In this document: positions 38,906 through 50,640 of the stretch, one piece after another
Position numbering within the stretch: position 1 is the first letter of the stretch
Layout: each line of letters starts with the position of its first letter
Source: Setophaga petechia
Taxonomy: Eukaryota > Chordata > Aves > Passeriformes > Parulidae
Assembly (NCBI GenBank): GCA_024362935.1
Contig: JANCRA010000012.1
Span: 6,138,001-6,202,000 of the forward strand
DNA length: 64,000 nt
Reading direction: 5' to 3'
Notes under the pieces: model-generated
Told to the model about the DNA's origin: nothing
What the model saw: only the letters and a program-made list of their open reading frames with translations
Databases searched by the model: none
Translations under genes and position numbers: made by a program

Positions 38906-40901
38906 AGTTTTATCACATAACCTAACAAAAAGTACAACTGCCACCTGTTGAACAAGATAAGCTGCCATCATAACTAAACAAAGTGAAACAAAGATGCAAG
39001 TAGGGCAGGAAAGGTTCAGGCACAGCAAACTTGCCAGTCCTCAGTCTTTTGGGTGTACAAAGCTTACAGCCTGCTACTCTTAATGTTTCTGCTGTATAGC
39101 AGGACTATTTGACTACTGATAGCTGTATGGCTGTCTGTTAGCTGATATAGCAGGTGACACTTCAGAGTCACTTTCTTTAGGCCACATAAGTCAGAGTGGC
39201 AGATCTGGAAGCCATACTGCCATATTTTCAAGAGTACTTAAACTAGGTTGGTTAAACATGTATGGTTTTCAAACACGTGTGAAAAATATGGGTTAAAATT
39301 ATACATCCAAATTGCTGGTTGGATGCCAATTTATGGGAAAAAAATTATATACCCTGTTAGACTGATTCTATGAAATCTTGGGACACCACCTTTAAAATAT
39401 AGGGTAATTTGCCTATATAGTATAATGCATAGCTTAATGCTATTCTGTCATAACTACTTCTCAATCATAGACAGAGGCAGTTTCTTTTATTCATACATGG
39501 CCGCAGCATGACTTTGGTCACTGATATCAAAAAGAACAACATTTCCACAGGGTGTAGGGAACAGAAATGGCTCAGTCTAGGCTTCTGATTAGTAAGAGAA
39601 ATGAGAGACAAGAAATTGCTTGTAAAGAAGGAAAATTTGCTCTAACTTTCTGTCCTGGCTGTGGAAAAAGATACTTAATTCTACCTTGTGGTAAAAGGTG
39701 GGCACAGAGAGAAGTTAGAGTGAGGATTTTTTCTTTTTTCTTTATTGCTTCTGGGAAAGTTCAATTATTCATTGCCCTTTGGAATACAAAATTCTAACTA
39801 AGCAAAATTGATGTGAGCAGGAAAATCTAAGAATCATTTGCACTTCTTTTTTTGAACTGAAAAGCCCCAGTGTTCATTTATAATGATATTATGAGTTGCA
39901 GTGAGGTTCTTAAACATCATTAATTGCTACAGATGGCTACAAACCCATTAAATCTTTTAAGCACCTGTTTGCTTATCAGATGTTCACGTGGTAAGCTACC
40001 CTCTGGTTCACATAAGTACATTAGTTTTAGAACATATAATTACTGTACAATAACTGTACTTGCGCTAATTACCAGTCCCCTGAAAGGAAAAAGTGGAACC
40101 TATTGAGTCGTGGGGGTGGCTGGAACTTAAAAACAGAGCTTCTAGACTGAGCAGCAGGACTCGATGACTACTTGTAAAATGTTTGTCTTATTTCTGATTA
40201 GCTTAGTTCTATTCCACAGTGAGTACCTAAGCGAAATTGCTGGATTTTTTTTCTTGCCATCAGTCACAAGAGAGCTCTACCACACATAATTTATCACAAT
40301 TTGTCTCTTTTGAAGAGAGCTTCAGGATAGAAATAGCATAAAGACCAAATTATTTCTCACTCAAATGTGTTGCACCATCTTTGAGAATGTGGTGTTAGAC
40401 AGAAATTGCAATCTCTTGTCATACTTCAAGTCTTATCAGTATGAAGCTCTGCGCTTCACACAAGAGTGCTCACATTCCCAGAAGTATTTAGAGGCAATAC
40501 CATTTATTCTCAAAGTAATAGCCTCCATTTTTGCGATGGTAGGGTTTATTCGATCCTGCAGAATGGTTAAATTAATTAAACAAATGGACAAACAAAGATA
40601 TGATCTGGTAAGTGTGGTGAGAGGGTTATTTCACTAAGGGATTTCTGTGCCATATATGCTAGCTACCTAATTGAGGCACAGAAATATTCTTAAATCTATA
40701 TAATTTTTGACAGAGCTATACATATTTCTGTAATCTCTGAGTGTAGACCACAATTTTCTGATAAACTTTCCTAAATCCAGATCCAGTCTGAAGGATTGTA
40801 TTCTGTTGACATACAACAGAAAGAATCCATGTGAGCAATCAGATGTCATATTGACCACATTGAATACTGATCAGCTTTTTTTTCATAAATGATTTCCCAA
40901 A

Positions 40902-40917
40902 TGTCTGTATACAGACA
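40902..40917. repeat. Perfect 16-bp palindrome with a decayed neighbour
   Basis: TGTCTGTATACAGACA is its own reverse complement. An imperfect second copy, TGTCTGTGTGCAGA, follows within a few bases, so the palindrome lies in a short tandem arrangement. Confidence 0.9.
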
Positions 40918-41017
40918 AATGTCTGTGTGCAGATTATATTTGCATATAATCATATCAGAGAAAATACACTAAAACTATGACTAGAACATTATCACAGTTC
41001 CATAGTGTAAACTAAAA

Positions 41018-41043
41018 AAGCAGTAACTTTTTAGTTACTGCTT
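41018..41043. repeat. Perfect hairpin, 11-bp stem with TTTT loop
   Basis: AAGCAGTAACT at 41018-41028 pairs with AGTTACTGCTT at 41033-41043 across a four-T loop. A further GCAGTAAC follows at 41045-41052 as a direct copy of part of the left arm. No terminator or RNA-gene role is implied in this eukaryotic setting. Confidence 0.9.
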
Positions 41044-41082
41044 AGCAGTAACGTATCTATCATGGCTATATCATAACAGTAA

Positions 41083-41140
41083 CCAATTACATTTATAAGC
41101 TCTGAATTATAAGCCAAATTACATTTATAAGCTTTGAATT
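41083..41140. repeat. Tandem duplication of a ~31-bp unit
   Basis: CCAATTACATTTATAAGCTC at 41083 is repeated as CCAAATTACATTTATAAGCT at 41114, and both copies continue into TGAATT. The two copies differ by one inserted A and a substitution, so the duplication is fairly recent. Confidence 0.8.
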
Positions 41141-42302
41141 GAGTTTGATTAACTAAAAGAAATAGAAAATTTCTGCAACAAGTTTCTGCTTTGTTTCCTG
41201 AAATAGCTTTTCATGCCACAGGATTCAGAAGTTGGAAGACTGAGATTGGGTCACAATGCTGTGCAGTCATTTTGCTGAAATTAATCAACAGAAATTTTAA
41301 CAGTGGCTGCAAAACCCATAATAGTTTTACAGGCAGAATTTATCTACCCATCCTTGTCCTTATTTATCTGGATAATGATTCCTCCCCTTTCATTTGGAAT
41401 ACACTCTGAACTGATTGTAAAGTTTGTTCTAAAGGACCTGATAGACATCATCAACAAAAAGGTGAACTGTAAAAATCTCAAATGTCTACTACAGGCTTAT
41501 TGGCTGAAATGTGATTCTTCTCAATCTGGTATAGCCTGAAAGATGTTATCAAAGGTTGATAGAAGTTTTCCAGAGTTATGGGAAAGTAGCTAACCAAAAT
41601 ATGTTCTGTGAAAGACAATGTTTATAGGGATAGATTCAGCTATAAGATAGCAGGTGAATTAAAATTACTGTCAAACACATTTCAAAAAGGACTAAATTGT
41701 GCACGAATACAAAATCTATTGATACCCTAATTAAAAGACATTCTTATTTTATTCCTGCAAATATTAGGTCCTATAGAATCTTTGTTAAGAAGATTTTAAG
41801 CTCAGAGTATAGAACAATTATTTATAAAGTCCTAGGGATGTTGGGTGGAAGCTCGATCCTCTGCAGTCTCCTCTAGGCATTCAACATTAAAAAGTACATT
41901 ACTTTATGTCCTTCACTGTCTTGCTCTCAGACAGAAAAAAATTAAGGGGTTTGGTTAGCAACTTATGCATTGATCCTAGTAAATCAAAGGCTCTGCCTCA
42001 GAGGTAAAGCTCGTTCCCAAAGATCCATGGGGAAAATTGTTTTTTAGTTATAGGTACACCATAATCTGACTTTGAAAAGTACTTGCAAGTGAAAAGAAAG
42101 CTGTCTTTTCAACCCCTTAAATTGGTGTCAGTCCAACTAATGGGCCAGGTAATTAACTAATGGGTGTGAAACACAGGCCTTCTCTAGAGGTAAAACAGAT
42201 TAAATATACCATTTAATTGCCTAGTATGGATTGACACAGTTTATTGGTGGGACTCACCCAAAGTTTCCACAAAACTTCCTATGGAGGAATATGAACAAAG
42301 GT

Positions 42303-42320
42303 AAAAAAAAAAAAAAAAAA
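42303..42320. repeat. A18 homopolymer
   Basis: Eighteen consecutive A residues are followed by GGGG. There is no upstream AATAAA, and no retrocopy was recognised before it. Confidence 0.95.
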
Positions 42321-45300
42321 GGGGACTTATAGTTATTATCTGAAACATTAATATGTTTCCTCTTAATAAAATATGTTGCAAGAATAACAATTACTGTCAA
42401 GTACGATGACAACCTAAGTTTTTAAAAAGAAGGGATAGTTTAAGAAGAATAGGCTGTACTTTAAAAACCATTTAACCTGGTTGGAGATTTTTATACAGTA
42501 AAAAGTATATTATCTAGCAAAAATGAGATATCAGAATTATCAGCCATAGTCTATGAAATTGCTAATAATTTTTTACCTCAATGTGCTTTGAAGTGCAGTA
42601 TTTTTGCATTAGTATGCAAGATTCTGAGTGTTGCCTCCTCACCCTGACTCCAAAATGCATTATTACATTTTCAAAAAAAGGTTTTTTTGTGAATTGACAA
42701 TAGTCTACCAAGAGTCAGTGAATACCCCCAAATTTGTCATTGAGAGGAATACACCTGGTGCAGGTAGCTTGAATTGCAAACTGCAGTGCAAAAAGCAGAT
42801 TGAGATACAGACTGAGCTCTGGGTGGGAGCCCAAGACAAAAGGCTGTGAACTGACTCTGTTTCTTCCACTCTAGCATTCTTGTTCCACGTGCATCTTTCT
42901 TTAGCTCATTCATATTATTTTCCTGTGGTTTTCAAGTGATATTGCAATTATGTTATGAAAGCCTCACTTTTCACCAACTTGATATATGACACATACACCT
43001 TTTTACATTCTCCAGACTGATTTTTTCAGCCACCTGGGCTGGTCACTCTAACATTTTTATTAGCTTCCTTAATTCTAAAGGATATGATAAAATCTGCATG
43101 AAGATTAATAAAAATTTTCTTGTTGCAATAATAAAAAACTCAACATAGCCACCACAAAGCCATTATCTTGCAATGTACATATTTTTAGATGATAGACTTG
43201 AATTTTTCAGTTTGAACTGGGTCCATTCTTCAGAATGTAATCTTTTGTTAAAAAACAAAACCATATTTCAAGTCTCAGGTCATCTGTGTTTTGGTAGTGT
43301 AGAATTAGATGTTTTTATTTTAGAGGACTGCATATGCTAAGGCCTGTTATGAATTCACTGTTCCCTCCTGTTTTGTCTTGGATGCAGAAAGTACAGATTA
43401 ATGCCTTTGATAGTAGGTTTCAACCAAATATCTCCTTAGCCCTTCTTATTTAAAAAAAAATTGACTGGTGAGATATTTATGCTGAATTCAACAAAGATGT
43501 GTTAAAACCTTTGTGGAGAGATTACCAAACATAATTTGGAATTTAGGAAGTTTTCAAAAAGTTTCTCATCTGGTTTCAAGATAACCTTAAAAATGTAAAT
43601 CACTCTGTAGGGGCTTTGTAGGATTTATAAGAAGGCAGCTTGAAATAATGTTGAAAGACAAGTTAAACAACAATTCTTTTAACTGGCTTCAAAACATCTC
43701 AGGTATTTGCTATCAGAAATAAACAGTTTCCTTCAAGATTGTTAAAGACTTAAATTTTACATGACTTTTACTCTACAAAATTATTCAGCTTGCTCCAGCA
43801 AGAGTTTTCCTATGAACTGATTGCCTCTTTGACCGTAATAGTCTCTTTGGCCTTTTGAGTTTAGGCCTTTATAAAATCTTTGGTGGAACTTCGATTTCAG
43901 ACCTCATCACACATTTTAATTATGGATGACACCCCTAACAGGACTACATGGCAGACTTTAAGAAAAAATTAAATATATAGCACATCACTGGAAGTGGTTG
44001 GAACATTTTCACCTTTATGACATTTTTGTAAAATACGCTGGTGATCGCCCTAGTGTTCCATAAAGATAAAACTGTTCCCATGCAAATTTCAATTAAAAAG
44101 ATTTTCTTTCAAAAAGAACACCTTGTTGAGAAGAGTAGGATATAGCTTACTGTCTGAATTATTGTCTTGGATGTTAAGAGTGTAGATTTACACCCCTGCA
44201 CTAGGATGGAAAAGCTCTGCTGTGCCATAAATACAGCAATGACCTACAGTTAGGATCAATGCACTTCTGCCTGAGAAATTGGGTTGCAAAACCTGATGAA
44301 TGTAAACAGTAGTAAAACGATATATATCTAAAAACTATATCTCTAATTTAGATAGATTTTCTCTCTAAAATGCCATCTATTATAATATTTTTTTTTGTTT
44401 GGGCTCGGGTATTTTTTTAATCAAGCATTGTCAAACAAAGACACCAGGTAAAATGATTGATGTAATCTCAGATCTACAAATATTGTAATATTGTTGTATT
44501 TCTACAACAAGAGTTATTGCAAGTAATGAGTGTAAAAACACACATAAAATTCAGCTTGCTTTGTCATCCTTTTCCAATTCAGCTTCACCAAATCTAATAA
44601 ACCAAAATTACAACAATTCTACAGCTGATTGAATAAAATGTTCATGTAATGAAAAAGTGTCTGGTCTTGTTCTGACTAAAGTCATTGAAAAGCTTTAAGT
44701 CAAGACTATAAACTAAATGGAGAATATGTTTCTCAAAGTACAGACTTATTGAGAAGTTCCAATGAAAATGGTGTCTCTGAAGTATGTAACTCATACAACC
44801 CCAAAATTCTTTTAAAAAAAAAAGTTCTTTCTTTTTAAAACATTTTTCCAGGCTATTTGATATGAAAAGACAGAAGATACAGTCCCTTCTACAGAGAATT
44901 TTTGATTAAGTAGAGCAAATAAACAGAGCGTCGTAACAGTGAAAGAAAAGGCTCAGGGGTCCTGATTCATTCCACCGATCCCCAGGCATTCCACTTAAAA
45001 GCATAGGTAATGGATGCTCTCTGTGTACTCAGCAAGGGGAGAGAGGAATTTCCAGGGAGAGGTTCAGATCATAGACAAGCTATTTTCCTCCAGGGATGCC
45101 TCTCTTTCTCATCAGTATCATAAGTAAAGAACCCATGGCAAACAAGACCCTAATTTAGGAATGTCTGAAGGGGCCTAAAGTCAGAGAAGATAAAGTTGGT
45201 TCAGGATAGGAGATAATGGATATTCACTTATACAAAAGTGCTGCACAAATGGAAATAAATGAAGATATTTATTTATAGTAATACCTTCATTCAAGGCAGC

Positions 45301-45554
45301 ATTCTTTATTCATTCATCTTCATGCAAGGTAGAATGTCACATGTTTTACAAATAGTATAAATTGTCATATATTACAAGTCCAACCAATTTTAAAGAGATC
45401 ATGACCAGTATGAAAACATATGCAAATATAGGTCCTGCTTGACATCAACATGCTGGATGTACAGTGTATTCACATCTCATAGGATGAAAATATTTTGACT
45501 TGAAATTAAGTTAGTCCACATTAAGCATTACTGTCCTTTATTGTGGAGTAACTC

Positions 45555-46698
45555 CAACAGCTGATAAGGAGAGTCTAGCGGTCATAATTGCCTGATGCCC
45601 TCTACCTAGAATTCTGTAAGGTGTTCAGCACAGTCCCACATGATATCCTTATCTCCCAACTGGAGAAACATTAATTGGAAGGGTGAAATATTGGGAGGAT
45701 AAGGAATTTACTGGATGTACACAGCCAGAGCATTACATTCAATGGTTCTACGTCCAGGTGGAGGCTGTGATGAGTGGTGTCCCTCAGGGCTCTGTCTTTG
45801 GTGCTCTTTAACATCTTTATCAATGACACAGACAATGAGATAAGTGCACCTTCAACAAGTTTGCAGATTATATGAAGCTGCTACAAGTTGTCACAACAGA
45901 AAGAAGGGATGCTGGAAAAGCTTGAGTTGGATCCATGAGAAACTAAAGAGGTTTAGCAAGTTTCAAGAGCAAAGCGCTGCTTCAGGGAAAGAGCAATTCG
46001 AGACATAAGTGCAGCCTGGGAGAAGACCTCATTGAGAGAAGCCCTGTGGAGCAGGGCTTGGGGGTTCTCTCGGATGAAAAGCTGAACATGAGGCAATAGT
46101 GTGCACTCACACCCCAGAAAATCAACAGTGTCTTGGGCTGCCTCAAAAGCTGACTGGTCAGCAGGTTGAGAGAAGTGATTCTGGTCCTCTGCTCCACTCT
46201 CTTCCATCTGGAGAACAGTATCCTTGTCTAGAGACCTTAGCACAAAAAGGACTTACATCTGTTAAAGTGGGTCTACAAGAGGGCCATGAAGACACAAGAG
46301 GCCTGAAGCACCTCTCCTAGGAAGACAAGAGAGCTGGGGTTCTTCAGACTGGAGATGAGAAGACTCCAGAGAGACCACATTGCAGCCTTACAGTACTTGA
46401 AGGGACCTTATAAAAAAGATGTACAAGGATATGTGGTGATAGGGCAAGGACAACAAGGGATTTAAACCAGATATTTGGAAGAAATCTGTTACTCAAAGGT
46501 TAGAGAAGCAGTAGAAAAAAAGTGTCCAGAGGAGCTGAGGATGTTCCATCCTTGGAAGTTTGCAAGGTCAGGATTGGATGGGGCTTTGAGCAACCTGGTC
46601 TAGTGGAAAGTATCCCTGCCCATAGCAGATGTTACAACTAGATGATCTTAAAGTTCCCTTCCAACAAAATAATTCTGTAATTTCATGATTTTATGATA
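45555..46698 (+). mobile_element. CR1 LINE, 3' third with broken reverse transcriptase
   Basis: The element starts inside the reverse-transcriptase palm and runs through ORF2 to the 3' end. The box SGVPQGSVFG can be read at 45773-45802. Directly after it the frame shifts, apparently through a small deletion, before FNIFIND, and it shifts again near 45840. At 45860-45880 the catalytic box reads FADYMKL where the family has FADDTKL, so the second catalytic aspartate is lost. The C-terminal region follows, with AACATGAGGCAATAGTGTGC and GGAGACCACAT-like words. The 3' UTR follows with CATCCTTGGAAG, GGATGGGGCTTTGAGCAACC and an octamer tail (AATTCTGTAATTTCATGATT). It is inactive by every measure. 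Confidence 0.92.
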
Positions 46699-49100
46699 TT
46701 ACTTGGGGACATGAAAAATTATAATCTTTGCATTAGAGAAGCTTCTGTAATATTGTTTCATTAAAAAATCTCTATCCAGGTGTATAATAATATCCCTAAA
46801 ATCCATGTGAAGGAAGGGGAAGGACTAGGACTGTTCCTGCCCTTTCCTTCCTCTCAAAGCTCAGGCTTCTACCTTCCAATGATTTATTGGATATATGCGG
46901 TAGCTGTGTTTTTTTCCCAAATTATTTATCTTTTCTCTTGCTTCTATCTCTCTGTTCCATATGATTTATTGCGTCACTGGCTTCCCGGTATTGTTAATGC
47001 CGCCAGAAACATCCTAATTAAAGGACTGAGTCATGAACAGAAAAGCAAAGTGGAAAATGAAGGAGATTTTCTAGCCCCACATCCATAAACAGTGTGGACA
47101 GGCAATTTCTCTACAAATATTTATACCATCACTCCTTGAACTTTCAAGAAGTAATTATTTCTCCTACTTTTGAATAATTGTCCTTTCTTAGGAAGCTGAT
47201 TATCCCCAGGTATTAATTAATGAGATAACACCAAAAATGGATTTCTTTTTCCTCTAGGTTTTTAAAATATATTTGAATAGAAAGAAATCTGGGATGTTTC
47301 TTCATTTAAAGCATTAAGAAAGCCCTAACACTCTAGTGATTCATTATTTTCATTAGCCTTTAAATAAAAATAGGCTCTCCATGTGTTTCTCCTTTAACCT
47401 ATGTGAACACACACATACACATACATATACATGTATACTACACTAATAGGTAGATAACAAGTATAATATTTATACAATAAAATAATTAATGGAGATATTC
47501 TTACCTTAGAAACAGCATTCTGTGGAAAATATTCTCTTGATGCTTTTTAATGGCTTAATTTTGTGAACATCTCTTGCCTGCACCTGCAGGTTACAGTGTG
47601 TTCTTACTGAGAAATGCAGTTGGACCAACATATAACATAAGAATATGTAGATAATTGATTTTATGTTGCCATTTTAGTTGCAGAAACACATTCATTTTAG
47701 CACCACTAACGCCAAAATACATTCAGCTACAACTTGCAGCTGCCTCTTGCTCTTAAATATCACAGAAAGAGAATGGTAGACTGTGCACTTTTCTACTTTC
47801 AAGTAGCATAATCATTAATGCTTAATGCAAATAACTAGTTGAAGAGTTTAATAAAATAATAAATAAATAAATCTGCATTTGATTAGGATATATATTTTCA
47901 TTTTCTATATTGCTTTCCCATTTTTTATTGTCAGCCAATTGCACACATTCAGGTTTTGTGTATGGATGACACTCTTGGGAGAGTATATATAATCTACCTA
48001 TATATAAAAGTTTTTGGTGATTTCCAGGTGTCACCTCTTTGGAATTTCTCTTTCCACACAAAATGGAAGAAAACTGACAAGTCTGCAGAGAAAGTCATCA
48101 AGAAAAGAAGGAACTAGATGGGGAAAAAAAACAAGATAAAAAGAAAAGAAGAGGAGAATTACTGCAAAACACAAGACTGTAGAAGGTTCTGAAAAACAAA
48201 GGTGAAGCTTGAGAAATATAAATCAGTCAATGACACAATAGTAGGTCTTTTCTGTGTTTGGGAAGATTTTTCAAAACCAAATGATAAAAATGAGAAAAAC
48301 ATTTTCTAAAATTTTATATCTACACTAAAATTATTCTAATGAAGGGATAGAAGTTTCTGTTTACAATAAGCTCCTGCATAAAATGAGAGCACTGAGACCA
48401 TTTCCTTTTTTAATCTTTAAGAAAGAAGATTCTCAGCATCCTGTAACCGTTTTTGCTGCTTTTGTACTATTTTGGTTCTATACATTTACCAATTGCCAGA
48501 AGGAAGGATAATGATGTGCTGAGATGATATTAAAGCTTCTCCTTATCCAGCTGCATTCCACTGAAAAGCCCGAATAATCACATTTAAGGAAATACTTGAT
48601 AGAAATTTAGTAGAATAAGATTGAGTCTATTTGTCTGACCCGGCTTAAAACTCAATACAGGAAATATAACATTTATCCCTTAAAATGGTGTTTTACTTGT
48701 CAGCTTTTGAGTATAATCCATAGCTGAAGATTTGTTGTCTGCCTGTCTTAATTTAATAGACTACACTCTCTGCTTATGGCTTTCCAGAATGTAAAAGCTT
48801 GTTGAGTGAATTTATATGTGAGATAAATTTTGAAAAATTGATCCAGAATACTTAGCTGATTTGGTTTTAGTTGCTAAAAATGCTACAATAATTTAATACT
48901 TTGGCACTGTAATTATTTTTAGCTCAAGAACAGTTTTCTTGTAGAGGATTAGGATTTCCATGACATCTGCACAGCAAAAAGTCTAGATTTTTCTCTTGGA
49001 GTAATCTTGGAGAATGTTATGGAGATGGGAATTAACTGGTTCTCTGCTTCCACAGGTGTACAGAATTTGGCTGCCAGAAGCTCTGCCTCTGAGACAAAAA
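46699..49100. other. Unclassified AT-rich non-coding DNA
   Basis: No gene or recognised repeat family, except a CA/TA tract at 47406-47440. The 102-codon plus frame at 46780-47088 starts at GTG and has a hydrophobic middle (YWIYAVAVFFSQIIYLFSCFYL), but no known domain. I treat it as chance. Confidence 0.5.
47406..47440. repeat. CA/TA dinucleotide tract
   Basis: An alternating purine-pyrimidine run of ACACACATACACATACATATAC type. Confidence 0.9.
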
Positions 49101-49138
49101 TGTATGTATGTATGGATGGATGGATGGATGGATGGATG

Positions 49139-49173
<35 letters not shown>

Positions 49174-49200
49174 GGATAGAAAGATAGATAGACAGACAGA
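49101..49200. repeat. Compound tetranucleotide microsatellite (TGTA, TGGA, TAGA, GACA)
   Basis: The tract passes from TGTA units to TGGA units (about 49113-49140), then TAGA units (49141 to about 49175), then mixed TAGA/GACA units to 49200. The stepwise change of unit is typical of a microsatellite that grew by point mutation and slippage. On the minus strand it encodes the YLSIYLSIYLSIHPSIHPS string of a 204-codon chance frame. Confidence 0.97.
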
Positions 49201-49201
49201 A

Positions 49202-49233
49202 TCATAGAATTGTAGAATCATAGACTCATAGAA
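49202..49233 (-). repeat. Four antisense copies of the CR1 terminal octamer
   Basis: TCATAGAA, TTGTAGAA, TCATAGAC and TCATAGAA follow one another. This is the reverse complement of the TTCTATGA octamer that ends avian CR1 3' UTRs. The tract lies exactly between the compound microsatellite and the 5' end of a plus-strand CR1 body, so it has the opposite orientation to that body. No further minus-strand CR1 sequence is attached. Confidence 0.8.
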
Positions 49234-50624
49234 AGCTAGGGCCTGGTTGACAAAATCCCTTAGGAAGTAGTCCTGAAGGGCTGGAAGCTCAGCAGAACTG
49301 CTAATTTGGAATTCTGAGACAGGAGACTTTGGCCTATTTAGGTTGAAAGAGTGCCTTGGGAGGAAGTACTGAAGGTCAAAGGAATCCACGAAACCTTGAA
49401 AATGTTCAAGGAGAAAATCTGAAAGGTACAGGAGCACGCTGTACCTGTGTGTGAAAAGATGGTCTGGCAAGGAGAAGGAGAAGCCTGGGTGAACAAGGGG
49501 ATTTGGCTCCAACTCAGGAAAAGAAAAGGAGAGTGTATCACCTTTAGAAGAAGAGGCAGGCAACTCAGGAATACTAGTAGGATGTTGTGAGATTATGCAG
49601 GGAGAAAATTAAAAGTACCAAAGCACAACTAGGACTTGGGTTACTGCCATAAAACACAATAAAAAAGTAATATTAATATTTTTAGCAAAAAAAGGAGGGG
49701 AATCCTCATCCTTTATTGTATGTTTGGGTAAACATAGTGACAAAGAGTGAGGAAAAGGCTAAGGTACATAATACCTTCTTTGTCTCAGTCTTTAACAGCA
49801 CGACCAGTTGTTCTGTATATACCCAGCTAATTGAGTTGGAAAATGGGGACACAAATGAAAACCTCCATAACCTAAGGAGAAAAGATCAGTGACACAATAT
49901 GACATGCACAGATCTATGAGGCCAGATAGGATCTACCCCAGGTTTGGAGAAGAATGTCTGAAAAGCTGGTGGAAAAACATGTAGGGCATGGTCAACAGCC
50001 AGCTGAACTTGTGTCAGTATGTGCCCAGGTGGCCGAGAGGGCCGAGGGCATCCTGGCCTGGATCAGCAGCAGTGTGCACCCCTGTATGCAGCACTTGTGA
50101 AATCACACCCCAAATCCTGTGTTCAGTGTTGAGCCCTCCATGACAAGAAAGACATTGAGGTGCTGGACACATCCAGAGAAGGGTGTGGAGCTAGTAAAGG
50201 GTCCAGAGTACAAGTCTGTGTGAGGAGCAGCTGAGGGAGCTGGGGATGTTTAGCCTGAAGGAAAGAAGGCTTAGGGGGAGCTTATTGTTCTCTAAAACTG
50301 CCTGAAAAGAGTCTGTAGCCAGGTGAAATTGGTCTCTTCTGCCAAGTAGCAGGAGATGGGACAAGAGGAAATGGCCTCAGGTTCTGACATGGGAAAATTA
50401 GGCTGGATATTAGGAAAAATTTCTTCACTGAATGGGTTGTCAAGCATTGGAAGAGGCTGCTCAGGGAAATAGTTAAATCATGATTCTTGAAGATAATGAA
50501 AAGATGTGTGGATGTGGTACTTAAAGATATAGTTTAGTGGTGGATTTGGTGGTGCCATGTTAAAGGCTGATCTTTATCTTAAAGGTCTTTTCTAATCTAA
50601 ATGATTCTATGGTTCTATGGTTCA
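49234..50624 (+). mobile_element. CR1 LINE with central deletion
   Basis: The 5' part (49234-49975) matches the ORF2 stretch between endonuclease and reverse transcriptase, with GGGCCTGGTTGACAAAATCC, then AACTCAGGAATACTAG and AGGGAGAAAATTAAAAG, and then CCATCCTTTATTG-like and GACCAGTTGTTCTG words. At 49920-49945 it reaches the ATCTATGAGGCCAGATAGG stretch at the entry to the reverse transcriptase. Then at about 49975-49995 it jumps to the GTCAACAGCCAGCTGAAC stretch, which in CR1 lies past the palm. Most of the polymerase core is therefore missing. The 3' UTR and octamer tail (GATTCTATGGTTCTATGG) end at about 50624. Confidence 0.92.
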
Positions 50625-50640
50625 ATAGATAGATAGATAA
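50625..50640. repeat. Short GATA tract after the CR1 tail
   Basis: ATAGATAGATAGATAA follows the CR1 octamers directly. The same unit occurs on the far side of the element at 49141-49200. Confidence 0.8.

Larger units (their letters stand above)
37880..39180. other. GC-richer block, probably an unclassified old repeat
   Basis: This 1.3-kb block is pyrimidine- and CA-rich on the plus strand, contains a CA16 microsatellite, and has an imperfect direct duplication at 38748-38790 and 38862-38905. Several overlapping open frames on both strands (up to 86 codons) reflect composition and show no domain. On the minus strand a TATA-like ACATATAAGGAGAC lies at about 37889-37902, which could be an LTR promoter. 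I could not fix ends or a family. An old long LTR, or a unique simple-sequence-rich region, would both fit. Confidence 0.3.
39181..45554. other. Unclassified AT-rich non-coding DNA
   Basis: No exon-like frame or recognised mobile element. It includes two palindromes (40902-40917 and 41018-41043), a ~31-bp tandem duplication (41083-41140) and an A18 run (42303-42320). The 90-codon plus frame at 40365-40637 was examined and shows no known domain. Confidence 0.55.

Noticed and set aside
40365..40637. 90-codon plus frame with cysteines and a hydrophobic stretch
   Set aside because: No domain, promoter or splice partner was seen, and it lies in AT-rich DNA where a frame of this length is not rare.
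46780..47088. 102-codon plus frame with a hydrophobic segment
   Set aside because: It starts at GTG rather than ATG, directly after a CR1 tail, with no known domain and low-complexity aromatic content typical of translated T-rich DNA.
48949..49563. 204-codon minus-strand frame, the longest in the window
   Set aside because: It runs antisense through the compound tetranucleotide tract (giving SIYLSIYL and SIHPSIHPS strings), the octamer array and a CR1 body. A tetranucleotide tract without stop words keeps the frame open. No domain is present.
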